Source of the DNA: G963663615 sp963663615
GTDB lineage: Bacteria > Bacteroidota > Ignavibacteria > Ignavibacteriales > Melioribacteraceae
DNA length: 64,000 bases
Reading direction: 5' to 3'
Assembly: GCA_963663615.1 (NCBI GenBank)
Contig: OY760517.1
Span: 1,240,001 to 1,304,000 of the forward strand
Position 1 is the first letter of the stretch, and each line of letters opens with the position of its first letter. The notes below the pieces were generated by a model. It was not told where the DNA came from and ran no database searches. It saw only the letters and a list, made by a program, of their open reading frames with translations. Of this stretch, positions 1-8,460 are shown piece by piece. Both the position numbers and the translations under genes were made by a program.

Positions 1-449
1 AACCCCGAGTATCCTTAATATATAAAAGCCAATTCTGTATAACTTCATTGCCGTACTAAAATTTTTCCAAACTATAAACTTACATAAATTATCGTTTTTA
101 AAGAAGTAATCTTTAGAAAATCCGGGGGTTAGCTCTTCTGTTTAACACTGCTGAAAAATTAGGTTTGGCTTGGGGACCTCATCCTATCCACCATTGGTGG
201 ACCTCTCCTACATGGAGAAGGACTTTTGTATGGTTTGCAGACTTTAACAAAAATTCATTGAATGTTTGGATTTGAAACAAACAGTCGAGTTATTTAATCA
301 GCCCCTTCGCCTTTCAGGAGAAGGGGTTCCCCACGTCGAATAAATCTGGGGATGAGGTATTACAACTTCCCAAATAATTTACCAAAATGGTTGCCATTTA
401 AGATATTTGAAGTTAAATTTAAATTAGAGTAAATAAACGAAGGTAGTGT
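1..449. other. Gene-free leader region with repeat sequence
   Basis: No credible coding region is visible on either strand. The right half is occupied by the palindromic repeat described separately (176-358). The last 30 bases carry a purine-rich ribosome site (GAAGGTAG) just before the STAND gene. I see no upstream gene end entering from the left edge. Confidence 0.6.
176..358. repeat. Imperfect long palindromic intergenic repeat
   Basis: The outer arms ACCTCATCC (176-184) and GGATGAGGT (350-358) are perfect inverted repeats. Inside are two further hairpins: TCCACC/GGTGGA around 187-201, and CCCCTTCGCCT/AGGAGAAGGGG at 302-326 with one mismatch. The nested, non-coding arrangement is typical of dispersed palindromic elements in bacterial intergenic DNA. 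I cannot see a second copy in this window, so membership of a family is inference. Confidence 0.55.
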
Positions 450-3011
450 ATGTTTGAAATGATTGTAAGTTCACTTGTAGGATATGCAACCACCAAAGGG
501 CTGGATTGGGCGTTAAAGGATAATTCAAAAGCTCAAAAGGGGCTTACAAAACATATCAGGGAAACTACTGATGAATTTAAGTCTAAATACCCTATTGCGG
601 AGGAGGGTACCAAATATCCGTTTTATAATTCACATGTGTTTGTTACAGAACTATTAAAAGCTCGTTTTTTTATAAACCGAGGATATAGTTTTAACATTTC
701 CGAAATACAGGAATCTACCAACGAGCTAACAAATGTAATAAAACCTACAAATGAACAGGTAGTAGAATTCCTTAATGTTTTGGAAAATAAACTAAAAGAG
801 GATGAGGATATAGAAGAGTTTGTTATCTCAGAAAACTATAAACGTGAAATTTTTAATATAACAAACCTTCATTTACTATTACATGATAAACTGGACAACA
901 TAGAGAATAAACTTGATGACCTAAGCAGACAAGCAAATAAAAATCTTGAAGAAGGACAGCTAAACAATGTACCAAGCCGTGATGAAAGTGAAATAATTGG
1001 TAGAGGCAATAAACTTAATGAGGTGAAGCAAAAATTAAATGCCGGTGAACCGGTACTGTTATTAAACGGAATGGGTGGTGTTGGTAAAACAACAATTGCC
1101 GAGGTATTTGTTGCAAAATATTTTGCTGATTACAAACACACTGCATGGATTACAGTTAAAGATAGTTTTGAGGATGCCCTAATTTCTGATTCGCTGTTGA
1201 TTAAAAATCTTGGAATTACAAATACTGAAACTAAAAATTTACTGGGTGAGTGCTTAGTTAAACTTAACAATTTACCCGGACCAAATTTACTAATTATTGA
1301 TAATGCAGATATAAACCTGAAAAAAATTAAAAGGTTTTTACCAAAAGCCCCTAACTGGCACATTTTAATTACTTCACGAAACAGAATGAAGGAATTTAAT
1401 ATTATTGATGTTGATTTTTTAACTGAAGATGAAGCAATAGAATTATTTACCAAGTTTTGCAAAAGGTTTGATAATAACCAGATTAAAAATATTGTTAACC
1501 TTGTTGAATTACATACACTTACTGTTGAGGTGTTTGCAAAGGCTGCTGAAGAAAACAACTGGAGCTACGAAACATTATGCAACGCGCTTAAAGAAAACAG
1601 GGAAACCAATATTGATGATGTGCAACATGCAGATACCGAACCGCTTGGTAAAATAAAAACTTACCTTGTTCGTATTTTTAACGCAAGTAATTTAACCCAA
1701 AACCAAAAATATATATTAAAACAATTTGCTGCCTTACCACAGGAATATTTTAGTATTGAAGTATTACAAGCATTATTACAGGTTGAGCAGCTTGATTGGA
1801 AAGAAAATTTTGTACATGAGGTAAAAACTTTATACCGAACCGGTTTTTTAATGTTTAATGAAGAAATAAATGCCTACAAACTACACGCTGTATTAAATGA
1901 AGTAGTTTTGGCAGAACTAAAACCCACAGTTGAAGATTGCACGTTCCTTATAAACAGCGTAACTAATTTAGTAAGTTATGACCATCACAAAGATGACTAT
2001 ACCAAAAAATTCCCTTATATACCTTTGGGTGAAGCTGTGCTTAAAGTATTTAATAATTCTGAACATGAAAAAATTGCAATATTACAAAATTACCTTGGTA
2101 TTTTGCTAAAACAGGCAGGTTTTTATGAAAAAGCCCGTGAATATTTGGAAAAAGCGTTAGAGTTAGGTGCAAAGAATTTTGGAGAGAATCATCCCACAGT
2201 ATCAATACTTTATTCAAACTTTGGTCTTGTCTATAAGGATTTGGGCGATTATGAAAAAGCCCGTGAATATTTGGAAAAAGCGTTAGAGTCAGGTATTAAA
2301 AACTTTGGAGAGACACATCCTACAGTGGCAACATATTATTCAAACCTTGGTCTTGTCTATCGGGATTTGGGCGATTATGAAAAAGCCCGTGAATATTTGG
2401 AAAAAGCGTTAGAGTTAGGTGCAAAGAATTTTGGAGAGAATCATCCCACAGTATCAATACTTTATTCAAACCTTGGTCTTGTCTATAAGGATTTGGGCGA
2501 TTATGAAAAAGCCCGTGAATATTTGGAAAAAGCGTTAGAGTCAGATATAAAAAACTTTGGAGAAGATCATCCCAGTGTAGCAACAAGATATTCAAACCTT
2601 GGTAGTGTTTATCAGGCTTTGGGCGATTATGAAAAAGCCCGTGATTATTTGGAAAAAGCGTTAGAGTCAGGTATTAAAAATTTTGGAGAAGATCATCCCA
2701 GTGTAGCAATAGATTATTCAAATCTTGGTATGGTTTATAAGGATTTGGGCGAATATGAAAAAGCCCGTGATTATTTGGAAAAAGCGTTAGAGTCAGATAT
2801 AAAAAACTTTGGAGAAAATCATCCCAGTGTAGCAACTGATTTAAATAATCTGGGGTATGTTTATTGGAATATGGAAATGTTTAAAGAGGCAATTGAATCA
2901 TGGGAACAGGCTTTTGTGATTTTGAAGGATACACTTGGTTTGGCACACCCATATACCAAAAGTGTGCAAAATACCCTTGAGCAGGCATATAAATTAACTG
3001 GCAAGGGGTAA
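450..3011 (+). CDS. STAND NTPase with NB-ARC domain and TPR repeats
   Basis: 853 aa. Residues 1-180 form an alpha-helical N-terminal region I do not recognise, without an obvious signal peptide. An NB-ARC/STAND ATPase core follows: Walker A GMGGVGKTT at 207-215, Walker B LLIID at 280-284, and a sensor-like TSRN near 308. The C-terminal third (about 556-850) is six nearly identical 42-residue kinesin-light-chain-type TPR units (YEKAREYLEKAL...) plus one degenerate unit. STAND proteins are signal-triggered oligomerising switches; in bacteria many act in phage defence or regulation. Here the TPRs would be the sensor and the N-terminal region the effector (inference). The start is supported by GAAGGTAG 5 nt upstream. 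It stands alone with a membrane-protein gene 229 nt downstream, in a repeat-rich patch. Confidence 0.85.
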   Translation: MFEMIVSSLVGYATTKGLDWALKDNSKAQKGLTKHIRETTDEFKSKYPIAEEGTKYPFYNSHVFVTELLKARFFINRGYSFNISEIQESTNELTNVIKPTNEQVVEFLNVLENKLKEDEDIEEFVISENYKREIFNITNLHLLLHDKLDNIENKLDDLSRQANKNLEEGQLNNVPSRDESEIIGRGNKLNEVKQKLNAGEPVLLLNGMGGVGKTTIAEVFVAKYFADYKHTAWITVKDSFEDALISDSLLIKNLGITNTETKNLLGECLVKLNNLPGPNLLIIDNADINLKKIKRFLPKAPNWHILITSRNRMKEFNIIDVDFLTEDEAIELFTKFCKRFDNNQIKNIVNLVELHTLTVEVFAKAAEENNWSYETLCNALKENRETNIDDVQHADTEPLGKIKTYLVRIFNASNLTQNQKYILKQFAALPQEYFSIEVLQALLQVEQLDWKENFVHEVKTLYRTGFLMFNEEINAYKLHAVLNEVVLAELKPTVEDCTFLINSVTNLVSYDHHKDDYTKKFPYIPLGEAVLKVFNNSEHEKIAILQNYLGILLKQAGFYEKAREYLEKALELGAKNFGENHPTVSILYSNFGLVYKDLGDYEKAREYLEKALESGIKNFGETHPTVATYYSNLGLVYRDLGDYEKAREYLEKALELGAKNFGENHPTVSILYSNLGLVYKDLGDYEKAREYLEKALESDIKNFGEDHPSVATRYSNLGSVYQALGDYEKARDYLEKALESGIKNFGEDHPSVAIDYSNLGMVYKDLGEYEKARDYLEKALESDIKNFGENHPSVATDLNNLGYVYWNMEMFKEAIESWEQAFVILKDTLGLAHPYTKSVQNTLEQAYKLTGKG
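2124..2879 (+). repeat. 126-bp tandem TPR-coding repeats
   Basis: Six tandem 126-bp units (42 codons each) lie inside the STAND gene. Units 1 and 3 are almost identical: 2124-2292 matches 2376-2544 with a single mismatch (T at 2220, C at 2472). This indicates recent duplication of a two-unit, 252-bp block. Later units (3-6) share long exact stretches but differ at the ends of the helices. Confidence 0.9.
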
Positions 3012-3014
3012 AGG

Positions 3015-3050
3015 GTAGGGGCAATTCGTGACCATAGATTCCGATTTATA
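3015..3050 (+). repeat. Partial copy of GGGGCAATTC dispersed repeat
   Basis: GTAGGGGCAATTCGTG followed by AGATTCCGATTTAT matches the left half of the complete copy at 4066-4115 (GGGGCAATTCATG, then AGATTCCGATTTATCGG). The right arm is missing. It lies directly after the STAND stop codon. Confidence 0.6.
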
Positions 3051-3086
3051 AGCGGCAGAAAGTCGAATAAATTAAAATTGTATATG

Positions 3087-3106
3087 GGACGATTCGTGAA
3101 TCGTCC
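3087..3106. repeat. Short perfect palindrome of the same repeat class
   Basis: GGACGATTC and GAATCGTCC form a perfect 9-bp inverted repeat around GT. It resembles the outer arms of the GGGGCRATTC repeat joined without the central part, so it may be a deletion derivative or a solo arm pair. It could also be a weak hairpin after the STAND gene, but there is no T-tract. Confidence 0.45.
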
Positions 3107-3240
3107 GTACGATTAGTTGAGAAGTTTAGTACCCGTTCTTTGGGAGCAATTATTTGCCATTTATATTTCAACATATTTTTTTGAAATAAGTGTTTTATCG
3201 AATTTTAATTCACAAATATTTTCTTTTAAAAGGAGACATT

Positions 3241-3855
3241 ATGGCAACAGAAAGTACAAATTCGATTACATTTAAAGAAACATTACTCATTGAAGAGTAT
3301 AAAAGACTCAGAGCCGATAGACGTTACTGGGATAGTGCTCTATTAAGAATTTTTATCCTACTTATCACAGTAGCGTTTTTAAGTATTGGTGCGATTATGC
3401 AACAATTACACCTCTCTAATGGTCAAAACAGTAACAATCTTATTTGGAAAGTAATGATTATTGTTGCACCATATATTATGTCAATATTTTTTTCCGTTTA
3501 CTTTATTATTATTGGCTCAATTAAGTTTAACTGTTTTTATATAAAAAAGTTTGAAGAAAAATTTAATGATATTTTGGGAGAGAGCATTTTTAACTGGGAG
3601 CTCAAATTTATTGAAATGATGAGCCGCCCTTACTCAATTCAGTTTTGGGGTACAATCCTTTTTGCCGCTTATGTTCTAACCATTGAAGTCTATACCATGT
3701 ATTTAAGCGGTGTTTACTTACATGATAATATATATAAACCTTACATAGTTTATACTCAGTGGCCAATATTTGGGGTTAATACAATTTTACTGATATATCA
3801 TATTACACTCGAAAAAAGAGTAATTAAGTATTTTATCCGTAAAAAGGGTCTTTGA
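3241..3855 (+). CDS. Four-helix membrane protein of unknown function
   Basis: 204 aa. I do not recognise a family. A short hydrophilic N-terminus is followed by four likely membrane segments, at about residues 33-55, 73-100, 136-160 and 175-195. Between segments 2 and 3 is a charged loop (KKFEEKFNDILGES). The start was set at the ATG preceded by AGGAG with 5-nt spacing; an upstream in-frame GTG at 3190 has no such site. It follows the STAND ATPase gene on the same strand after 229 nt. A joint role, with the membrane protein as effector or anchor, is possible but unproven. AT-rich composition fits the accessory surroundings. Confidence 0.6.
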   Translation: MATESTNSITFKETLLIEEYKRLRADRRYWDSALLRIFILLITVAFLSIGAIMQQLHLSNGQNSNNLIWKVMIIVAPYIMSIFFSVYFIIIGSIKFNCFYIKKFEEKFNDILGESIFNWELKFIEMMSRPYSIQFWGTILFAAYVLTIEVYTMYLSGVYLHDNIYKPYIVYTQWPIFGVNTILLIYHITLEKRVIKYFIRKKGL

Positions 3856-3958
3856 GTTATAATTTGATTGATTTTGTGTCACATCGGGTTGGTAATCCGC
3901 TCTGCAATAGTGTTGCGTTTGATGCTTTTTGCTGTACACAAACCTCTGAGATTAAATG

Positions 3959-4011
3959 TTGGAGCAATTCATGTCACAAGATTCCGATTTATCGGAAAAT
4001 CGCTCTTACGA
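3959..4011 (+). repeat. Copy of GGGGCAATTC dispersed repeat
   Basis: GGAGCAATTCATG, then AAGATTCCGATTTATCGGAAAA and CGCTCTTACG. This copy has diverged at both ends but keeps the central hairpin TTCCGAT/ATCGGAA. It is non-coding and belongs to the same family as 4066-4115. Confidence 0.65.
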
Positions 4012-4025
4012 AATAGAAATTAAAT

Positions 4026-4064
4026 GTAGGGGCGATTCGTGTCCCCTGGATTCAGATTTGTCAA
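4026..4064 (+). repeat. Truncated copy of dispersed repeat
   Basis: GTAGGGGCGATTCGTG followed by a degenerate ATTCAGATTTGTCAATG. The left arm is well kept while the centre and right arm have decayed. It lies between two better copies. Confidence 0.5.
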
Positions 4065-4065
4065 T

Positions 4066-4115
4066 GGGGGCAATTCATGTCCTTAGATTCCGATTTATCG
4101 GAAAATTGCCCCTAC
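4066..4115 (+). repeat. Complete copy of GGGGCAATT dispersed inverted repeat
   Basis: The element begins GGGGCAATTCATG and ends GGAAAATTGCCCCTAC, giving terminal inverted arms GGGGCAATT/AATTGCCCC. A central hairpin TTCCGAT/ATCGGAA is present. About 50 bp long and non-coding, it looks like a MITE- or REP-like unit. A reverse-oriented copy lies at 17294-17342. Confidence 0.75.
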
Positions 4116-4130
4116 GGAGTACAAATTAAA

Positions 4131-6821
4131 TTATTTCAGCAATACCATTTTGCGGGTTTGGGTAAATTTACCCGCTTTTATTGTGTAAAAATATACACCG
4201 CTTGAGTATTGGGCTGCGTTAAAGTTTAGGGTGTAGCTACCTGCTTTTTTGTTTTCGTTTATAAGGGCAGCGGTTTTGCGTCCAAGTAAGTCGTAAATGT
4301 AAATTTCAACGTGTGTATCTTCCGGTAACTGGTAGCTTATTGTAGTTGCCGGATTAAACGGGTTAGGGTAATTTTGCAGTAGCTTGTACTCGGTTGGAGT
4401 TTCAGCCTCTTCTTCCACACCGGAAATTTCGTGAACCAGCGAAAACTTTACAGCATCGGCACGTATTACAGCACCTGCTGAGCTTGTGCCGTCATCCATT
4501 ACTTGCAGGGTAACTGTTTCGCCTATATTAAGCATTTGTGTAAATAGGAATTTCCATTCCGGAGATTCATAATTTTGATCAAGGTATGCGTTTTTTACCT
4601 CATTGCCGTTAACATAAAGTGTATATTTGGCGTTATCGGTACTGTTTTCGCTTTTTGGCAGCATAACATAAACCTGGTAAATACCGTTGTACTTAACACT
4701 AACATTGTATTGTGCATAATTAAGCGGATTATGGTTAAGGTAAGCGTACCTGCTCGACTCACCGTAAGCTTGTGTGTTGCTTGTTCGCCAGTCACCAAAT
4801 TCGTTATAGTTCGATAAGTTTTCGTTATCAACCAGCGAGAACGGATTTTCAACAGTTGCACGGCAAACAACTTTTTGGACCGGATTTATTGGATCGTCAC
4901 TAACTATTTTAATTGTATCCTGAAAAATACCTGTTTCGGTTGCAAGGAATTTTACCGGAATATCCAAATTGCTCATTGGCTCAATAGTAATAGTTCTTTC
5001 CAGTACAGGATTAAACAAACCACTAACTGAGCTTATTTCGCTAATGGAAACAGATTCAATTCCATTATTTTGAATAGTAAGAGTAGCGTAAGCAGTTTCA
5101 TATTTTGAAACAAGTTGAAAATCAAGCTCATAAACTTCTGGTCTTAATTCCTTGTCGCGAACAAGATCGCTCACCTTTAATACGTCAATTGCAAACTTTT
5201 TAGGCTTAATTGAGCCAGCGTAAGCAACAACGCTTAATTGGTTCTGAACCGGAGCATTTATATCGGCAGTACCAATGTAAATCCATTTATCAATATCGGG
5301 TGCAGAGCTAAATACTTTTCTGAATTGGAAATTGTCTCCGGTATGCAATTCAACTTTAATTGAATCAGCTGCATCATCAATAGCAGGAAATCTTAAAAAG
5401 TAATTATGCATACCGCTGTTATTTAGGTTAAAGCTGTATAGCATTTGGGCAGAATCCGATTGTGCAATGGCAGTAGTTTTTGAATCAAGGTTCCAGCCAT
5501 CGTTAGATACAGTCGTCCAGCCGTTAGAAACAAAAGTACAATTTTCGTCATTTGCATCGAAATATGTGTTACCAGCTTTATATTCTCTATGCTCTGTGGT
5601 GTGGTTACCAACAAGATCCGTAACTGCAACCGAAAGTTTTGCTATTTTTGATTTATTTACCGGAGTTGTTGTTCGCCATGTATTGGTTCCGGTAGCCTGG
5701 CAATGAAGTCGGGTATAGCGTTCGTAAATATCCTTTACAGCAACAAACGGTTCACCCTGAAATATAAATTCGTTTACTGAAATTTGGAAATATAAATCTT
5801 CACCCGATTCTTCTTCCGAAATAGTAACAGAAGGAGAGTGTGTATCATGAGTTTTCATCCATTCCTGCATGGCTTCAATAGCCGAGCAATATTGAAATTT
5901 AACTGTTGGATAGTTTGCGGCTACAACATGCATTAGCGAATCAACTCTTAACATCTGTTCCGGAAAATCAGCCTCGGGCAGGTGCGACCAAACACAAGCC
6001 ATCTGATCTTGTCCATTCAGTGCATTCTGAAACATTGTTTCGATGTACGATGAGTTAAAACTTTTCATGTATTTTGAACGTAGTTCCCATCCTTTTAGCT
6101 CACCCGGTACCTGATAGTTGGAATCTGCCGGATGGTAAGGTTCCCATGATGATGGAGCCATAGACCAATTGTAGATATTATTTATCGGTTCTTCGGTAAC
6201 GTATCTATTGGCAGGGTAATCGTTGTGCATCGAAAATGGTAGAACATCCTCAAAATAATGTTGCCATTCATTTTCCATAAAATGCCAACCACCACGGAAT
6301 GATACAGGAAAAACATCTTCATCAATCAATAACTGGCACAAGGTATATTCAAAATCTTCCTTGTAATCATCCCAATGTAATGCCTGATTCCAGTAATATA
6401 CACCATCCTGATCATAATCAGTCCAAACGAAGTTATGGTAATGAAGTGTAATTTCGTCACCAAGAATTGAAGCATTTTCGCCATGATATTTCTTGAAATA
6501 ATAAAATATTATTGAATTGGGATCTGGTACATTTGTATTTATGGCGTATCTAAAGGTATTACCAGCCATAATCCACCAAGTCATTTTCATTGGGGTTCCG
6601 TAACTATCCACCATTTGACTACGCCATGCGGGGTCCATAACCTTGTATGCGTTACGACTCTGATCTGTATAAAGACCATGCTTGTAATAATGATAATGTT
6701 TTGAAGTATTTAATCCTTCCCAAATGCTAGTATCGCTACCGAGAACGATATAAACTTTCCCCTGGGAAAAAATTGAAGTTGAGATTACTAAAGCTAAAAG
6801 AACAGTAAGTAAATTTTTCAT
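4131..6821 (-). CDS. Secreted polysaccharide-deacetylase-like protein with T9SS domain
   Basis: 896 aa. A signal peptide (MKNLLTVLLALVISTSIFSQ) is followed by a region reminiscent of polysaccharide deacetylase or glycoside-hydrolase/deacetylase folds (to about residue 330), with GDEITLHYHNF at 121-131 as a candidate metal or active-site segment. Two regions resemble golvesin-type carbohydrate-binding modules (about 430-545 and 665-800). Between them is a choice-of-anchor-D/ASH-type Ig domain (about 555-655). The end is a T9SS sorting domain (QNYPNPFNPATT near 820 and a KMVLLK terminus). It is expected on the cell surface or in the medium, acting on a glycan. The catalytic assignment rests on motif similarity only. 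It is transcribed alone; the next minus-strand gene lies 141 nt upstream. Confidence 0.7.
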   Translation of the reverse strand: MKNLLTVLLALVISTSIFSQGKVYIVLGSDTSIWEGLNTSKHYHYYKHGLYTDQSRNAYKVMDPAWRSQMVDSYGTPMKMTWWIMAGNTFRYAINTNVPDPNSIIFYYFKKYHGENASILGDEITLHYHNFVWTDYDQDGVYYWNQALHWDDYKEDFEYTLCQLLIDEDVFPVSFRGGWHFMENEWQHYFEDVLPFSMHNDYPANRYVTEEPINNIYNWSMAPSSWEPYHPADSNYQVPGELKGWELRSKYMKSFNSSYIETMFQNALNGQDQMACVWSHLPEADFPEQMLRVDSLMHVVAANYPTVKFQYCSAIEAMQEWMKTHDTHSPSVTISEEESGEDLYFQISVNEFIFQGEPFVAVKDIYERYTRLHCQATGTNTWRTTTPVNKSKIAKLSVAVTDLVGNHTTEHREYKAGNTYFDANDENCTFVSNGWTTVSNDGWNLDSKTTAIAQSDSAQMLYSFNLNNSGMHNYFLRFPAIDDAADSIKVELHTGDNFQFRKVFSSAPDIDKWIYIGTADINAPVQNQLSVVAYAGSIKPKKFAIDVLKVSDLVRDKELRPEVYELDFQLVSKYETAYATLTIQNNGIESVSISEISSVSGLFNPVLERTITIEPMSNLDIPVKFLATETGIFQDTIKIVSDDPINPVQKVVCRATVENPFSLVDNENLSNYNEFGDWRTSNTQAYGESSRYAYLNHNPLNYAQYNVSVKYNGIYQVYVMLPKSENSTDNAKYTLYVNGNEVKNAYLDQNYESPEWKFLFTQMLNIGETVTLQVMDDGTSSAGAVIRADAVKFSLVHEISGVEEEAETPTEYKLLQNYPNPFNPATTISYQLPEDTHVEIYIYDLLGRKTAALINENKKAGSYTLNFNAAQYSSGVYFYTIKAGKFTQTRKMVLLK

Positions 6822-6962
6822 TTTCCACCCTGAAATTTACTGTAAAGCTACAAAAAAATATATTGATAATAAATGAAAACAATTATCATTTACCCGATAA
6901 AATAATTCCCCGTTATTGGCGGTGGTAGAGAGTTGCCACCCTGCGGATTTATTCTTATAAAA

Positions 6963-8273
6963 TTAAATATTCAGTTTAGCCTGACCACTTTCATCAATTT
7001 CCGGTTCATCAAAGCCTGGCAGTTCAAGCGATTTAACCGGTTTAATTGCATTACCAGCTATACCCCTTATGGAACCGTACATATTATTTGTACTAAGCAA
7101 TACTTTCTGAATTTGTTTTTCACGCTTTTTCCATTGAGTTTGGAACGCACGTTTTTCAGATTCAAGGTCTTCCTGCATTTGGGTAAAACCTTCAACAATT
7201 GCTTCAATTTGTAACCTGAACTCGTTACCGGTAAGGAAATCATAAAGTAGCGACATCTTATCGCCTTTATTTTCCTGCGTAGCAATTGCGTTACTAATCT
7301 GAACTACAGTATCACGAAGAACAAAACTTAATCCCTTAAACTCGCTAAACGTACATATCCAAATTCCGTCACGCTGTCCCATACGATCCATATCGGCTGG
7401 CATTGCTTCAGTAACAAGAACTCCGATATCAGCATTTTTTTCGCGCATATCGGCACGGAATTTTTCAATCCATGTACGCTGGAAATCTTTTGTACGTTTA
7501 CTTTCGTAATAAATTTTACCAACATCCTGAGCAGTGCGGGTATTAACAATTTGCACACAATCGGCACCTCGTGCACCTTTTTTTATCTCTTCAATTTTAT
7601 CAAGCGGGAAATTTTCTTTCAGGAATTCTTCAATGGCAAGCTCCTGAACTTCGCCTTGCATCTGCATTGAGCCCTGTTCGGCTTTACGGTTTGCTTCCTT
7701 AAGCTGTTCGCGTAACTGGTTAAGCTGATGATCTTTTTCGTTTAGTTTAAGTTCGTTTTCATCTTCAATCTTTTTACGAATTGATTCACGTTCTATTCTA
7801 ATCTGCTCGCTAAGTTTTTTTTCAGCCTCAAGTTCAAGCTCAGCCTTCATATCATCTTTTTCACGTTTCAGTCTTTCAATTTCAGCTTTGGCTTTATTAA
7901 AATCGCGAAGCTTTTCCGATTTGCTTGTAAGCTCTTCTTTCAGGGTTTTCATTTCATCAGCTTGTTCTTCGGTAAGTTTATCGCGGAGTTGTTTTTCGAT
8001 TTTTTGTTTTTCTTCCTTAACGCGTGTATTAACGTTAGCTTCAACCTCTTCCTGCATCTTGTTGCGTTCGGTTTGAAGCAGCTGTTTAGCGGTTTTAAGT
8101 TTTTCCTGCTCGCTGGTAAGCTGAGCGTATTTCGATTCGTATTCTTTTTTCTGCTCACTAAGCTTTGTATTATATTCTTTATTAAGCTGTTCTTTTACCT
8201 GCGAAAATAAAACTTCATCTATATCTATTGATGTGCCGCAATTAGGACAACTAATAGTATTTTTGTTTTGCAT
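6963..8273 (-). CDS. DUF2130 family coiled-coil protein
   Basis: 436 aa, the usual size for DUF2130 proteins. A CPNCG zinc-ribbon half (Cys9, Cys12) is followed by a very charged coiled coil (about 25-215). The globular DUF2130 region (about 215-400) contains EFLKENFP and GADCVQIV, then YYESKRTK. The spacing of Asp and E-S-K resembles a PD-(D/E)XK nuclease core, but that is my inference. Function is unknown. It is a single cytoplasmic gene, divergent from the alpha/beta hydrolase with a 187-nt gap. Confidence 0.8.
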   Translation of the reverse strand: MQNKNTISCPNCGTSIDIDEVLFSQVKEQLNKEYNTKLSEQKKEYESKYAQLTSEQEKLKTAKQLLQTERNKMQEEVEANVNTRVKEEKQKIEKQLRDKLTEEQADEMKTLKEELTSKSEKLRDFNKAKAEIERLKREKDDMKAELELEAEKKLSEQIRIERESIRKKIEDENELKLNEKDHQLNQLREQLKEANRKAEQGSMQMQGEVQELAIEEFLKENFPLDKIEEIKKGARGADCVQIVNTRTAQDVGKIYYESKRTKDFQRTWIEKFRADMREKNADIGVLVTEAMPADMDRMGQRDGIWICTFSEFKGLSFVLRDTVVQISNAIATQENKGDKMSLLYDFLTGNEFRLQIEAIVEGFTQMQEDLESEKRAFQTQWKKREKQIQKVLLSTNNMYGSIRGIAGNAIKPVKSLELPGFDEPEIDESGQAKLNI

Positions 8274-8460
8274 GGAAACCCGTATTTGTTTACTCCCAAT
8301 TTAAGAATATAAGTTTTGAAATGAAATGATTACCGGACTTACATCATTTCTTTGCTAAAAAAATGGTATTTAATCGGTTTGATGATAGTTATACTCTAAT
8401 AATAAAATTCCGATTTAATTATATTGTTTGCATGTTTTAAAATAATTTGCAGGCTATTAA

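Noticed and set aside
1130..1558. Open frame antisense to the STAND gene
   Set aside because: A shadow of the coding strand, with no ribosome site or recognisable protein.
2124..2879. Regular repeats as a CRISPR array
   Set aside because: The 126-bp units are in frame, translate to TPR helices and have no spacers.
6900..6945. GGTGG/CCACC hairpin as terminator of the DUF2130 gene
   Set aside because: No T-tract on the minus strand and only a 5-bp stem.
6933..7214. Open frame opposite the end of the DUF2130 gene
   Set aside because: Antisense shadow without start signals.
8274..8460. TAATCGG/CCGATTA inverted repeat as an operator
   Set aside because: The arms are 40 nt apart and short; likely by chance in AT-rich DNA.
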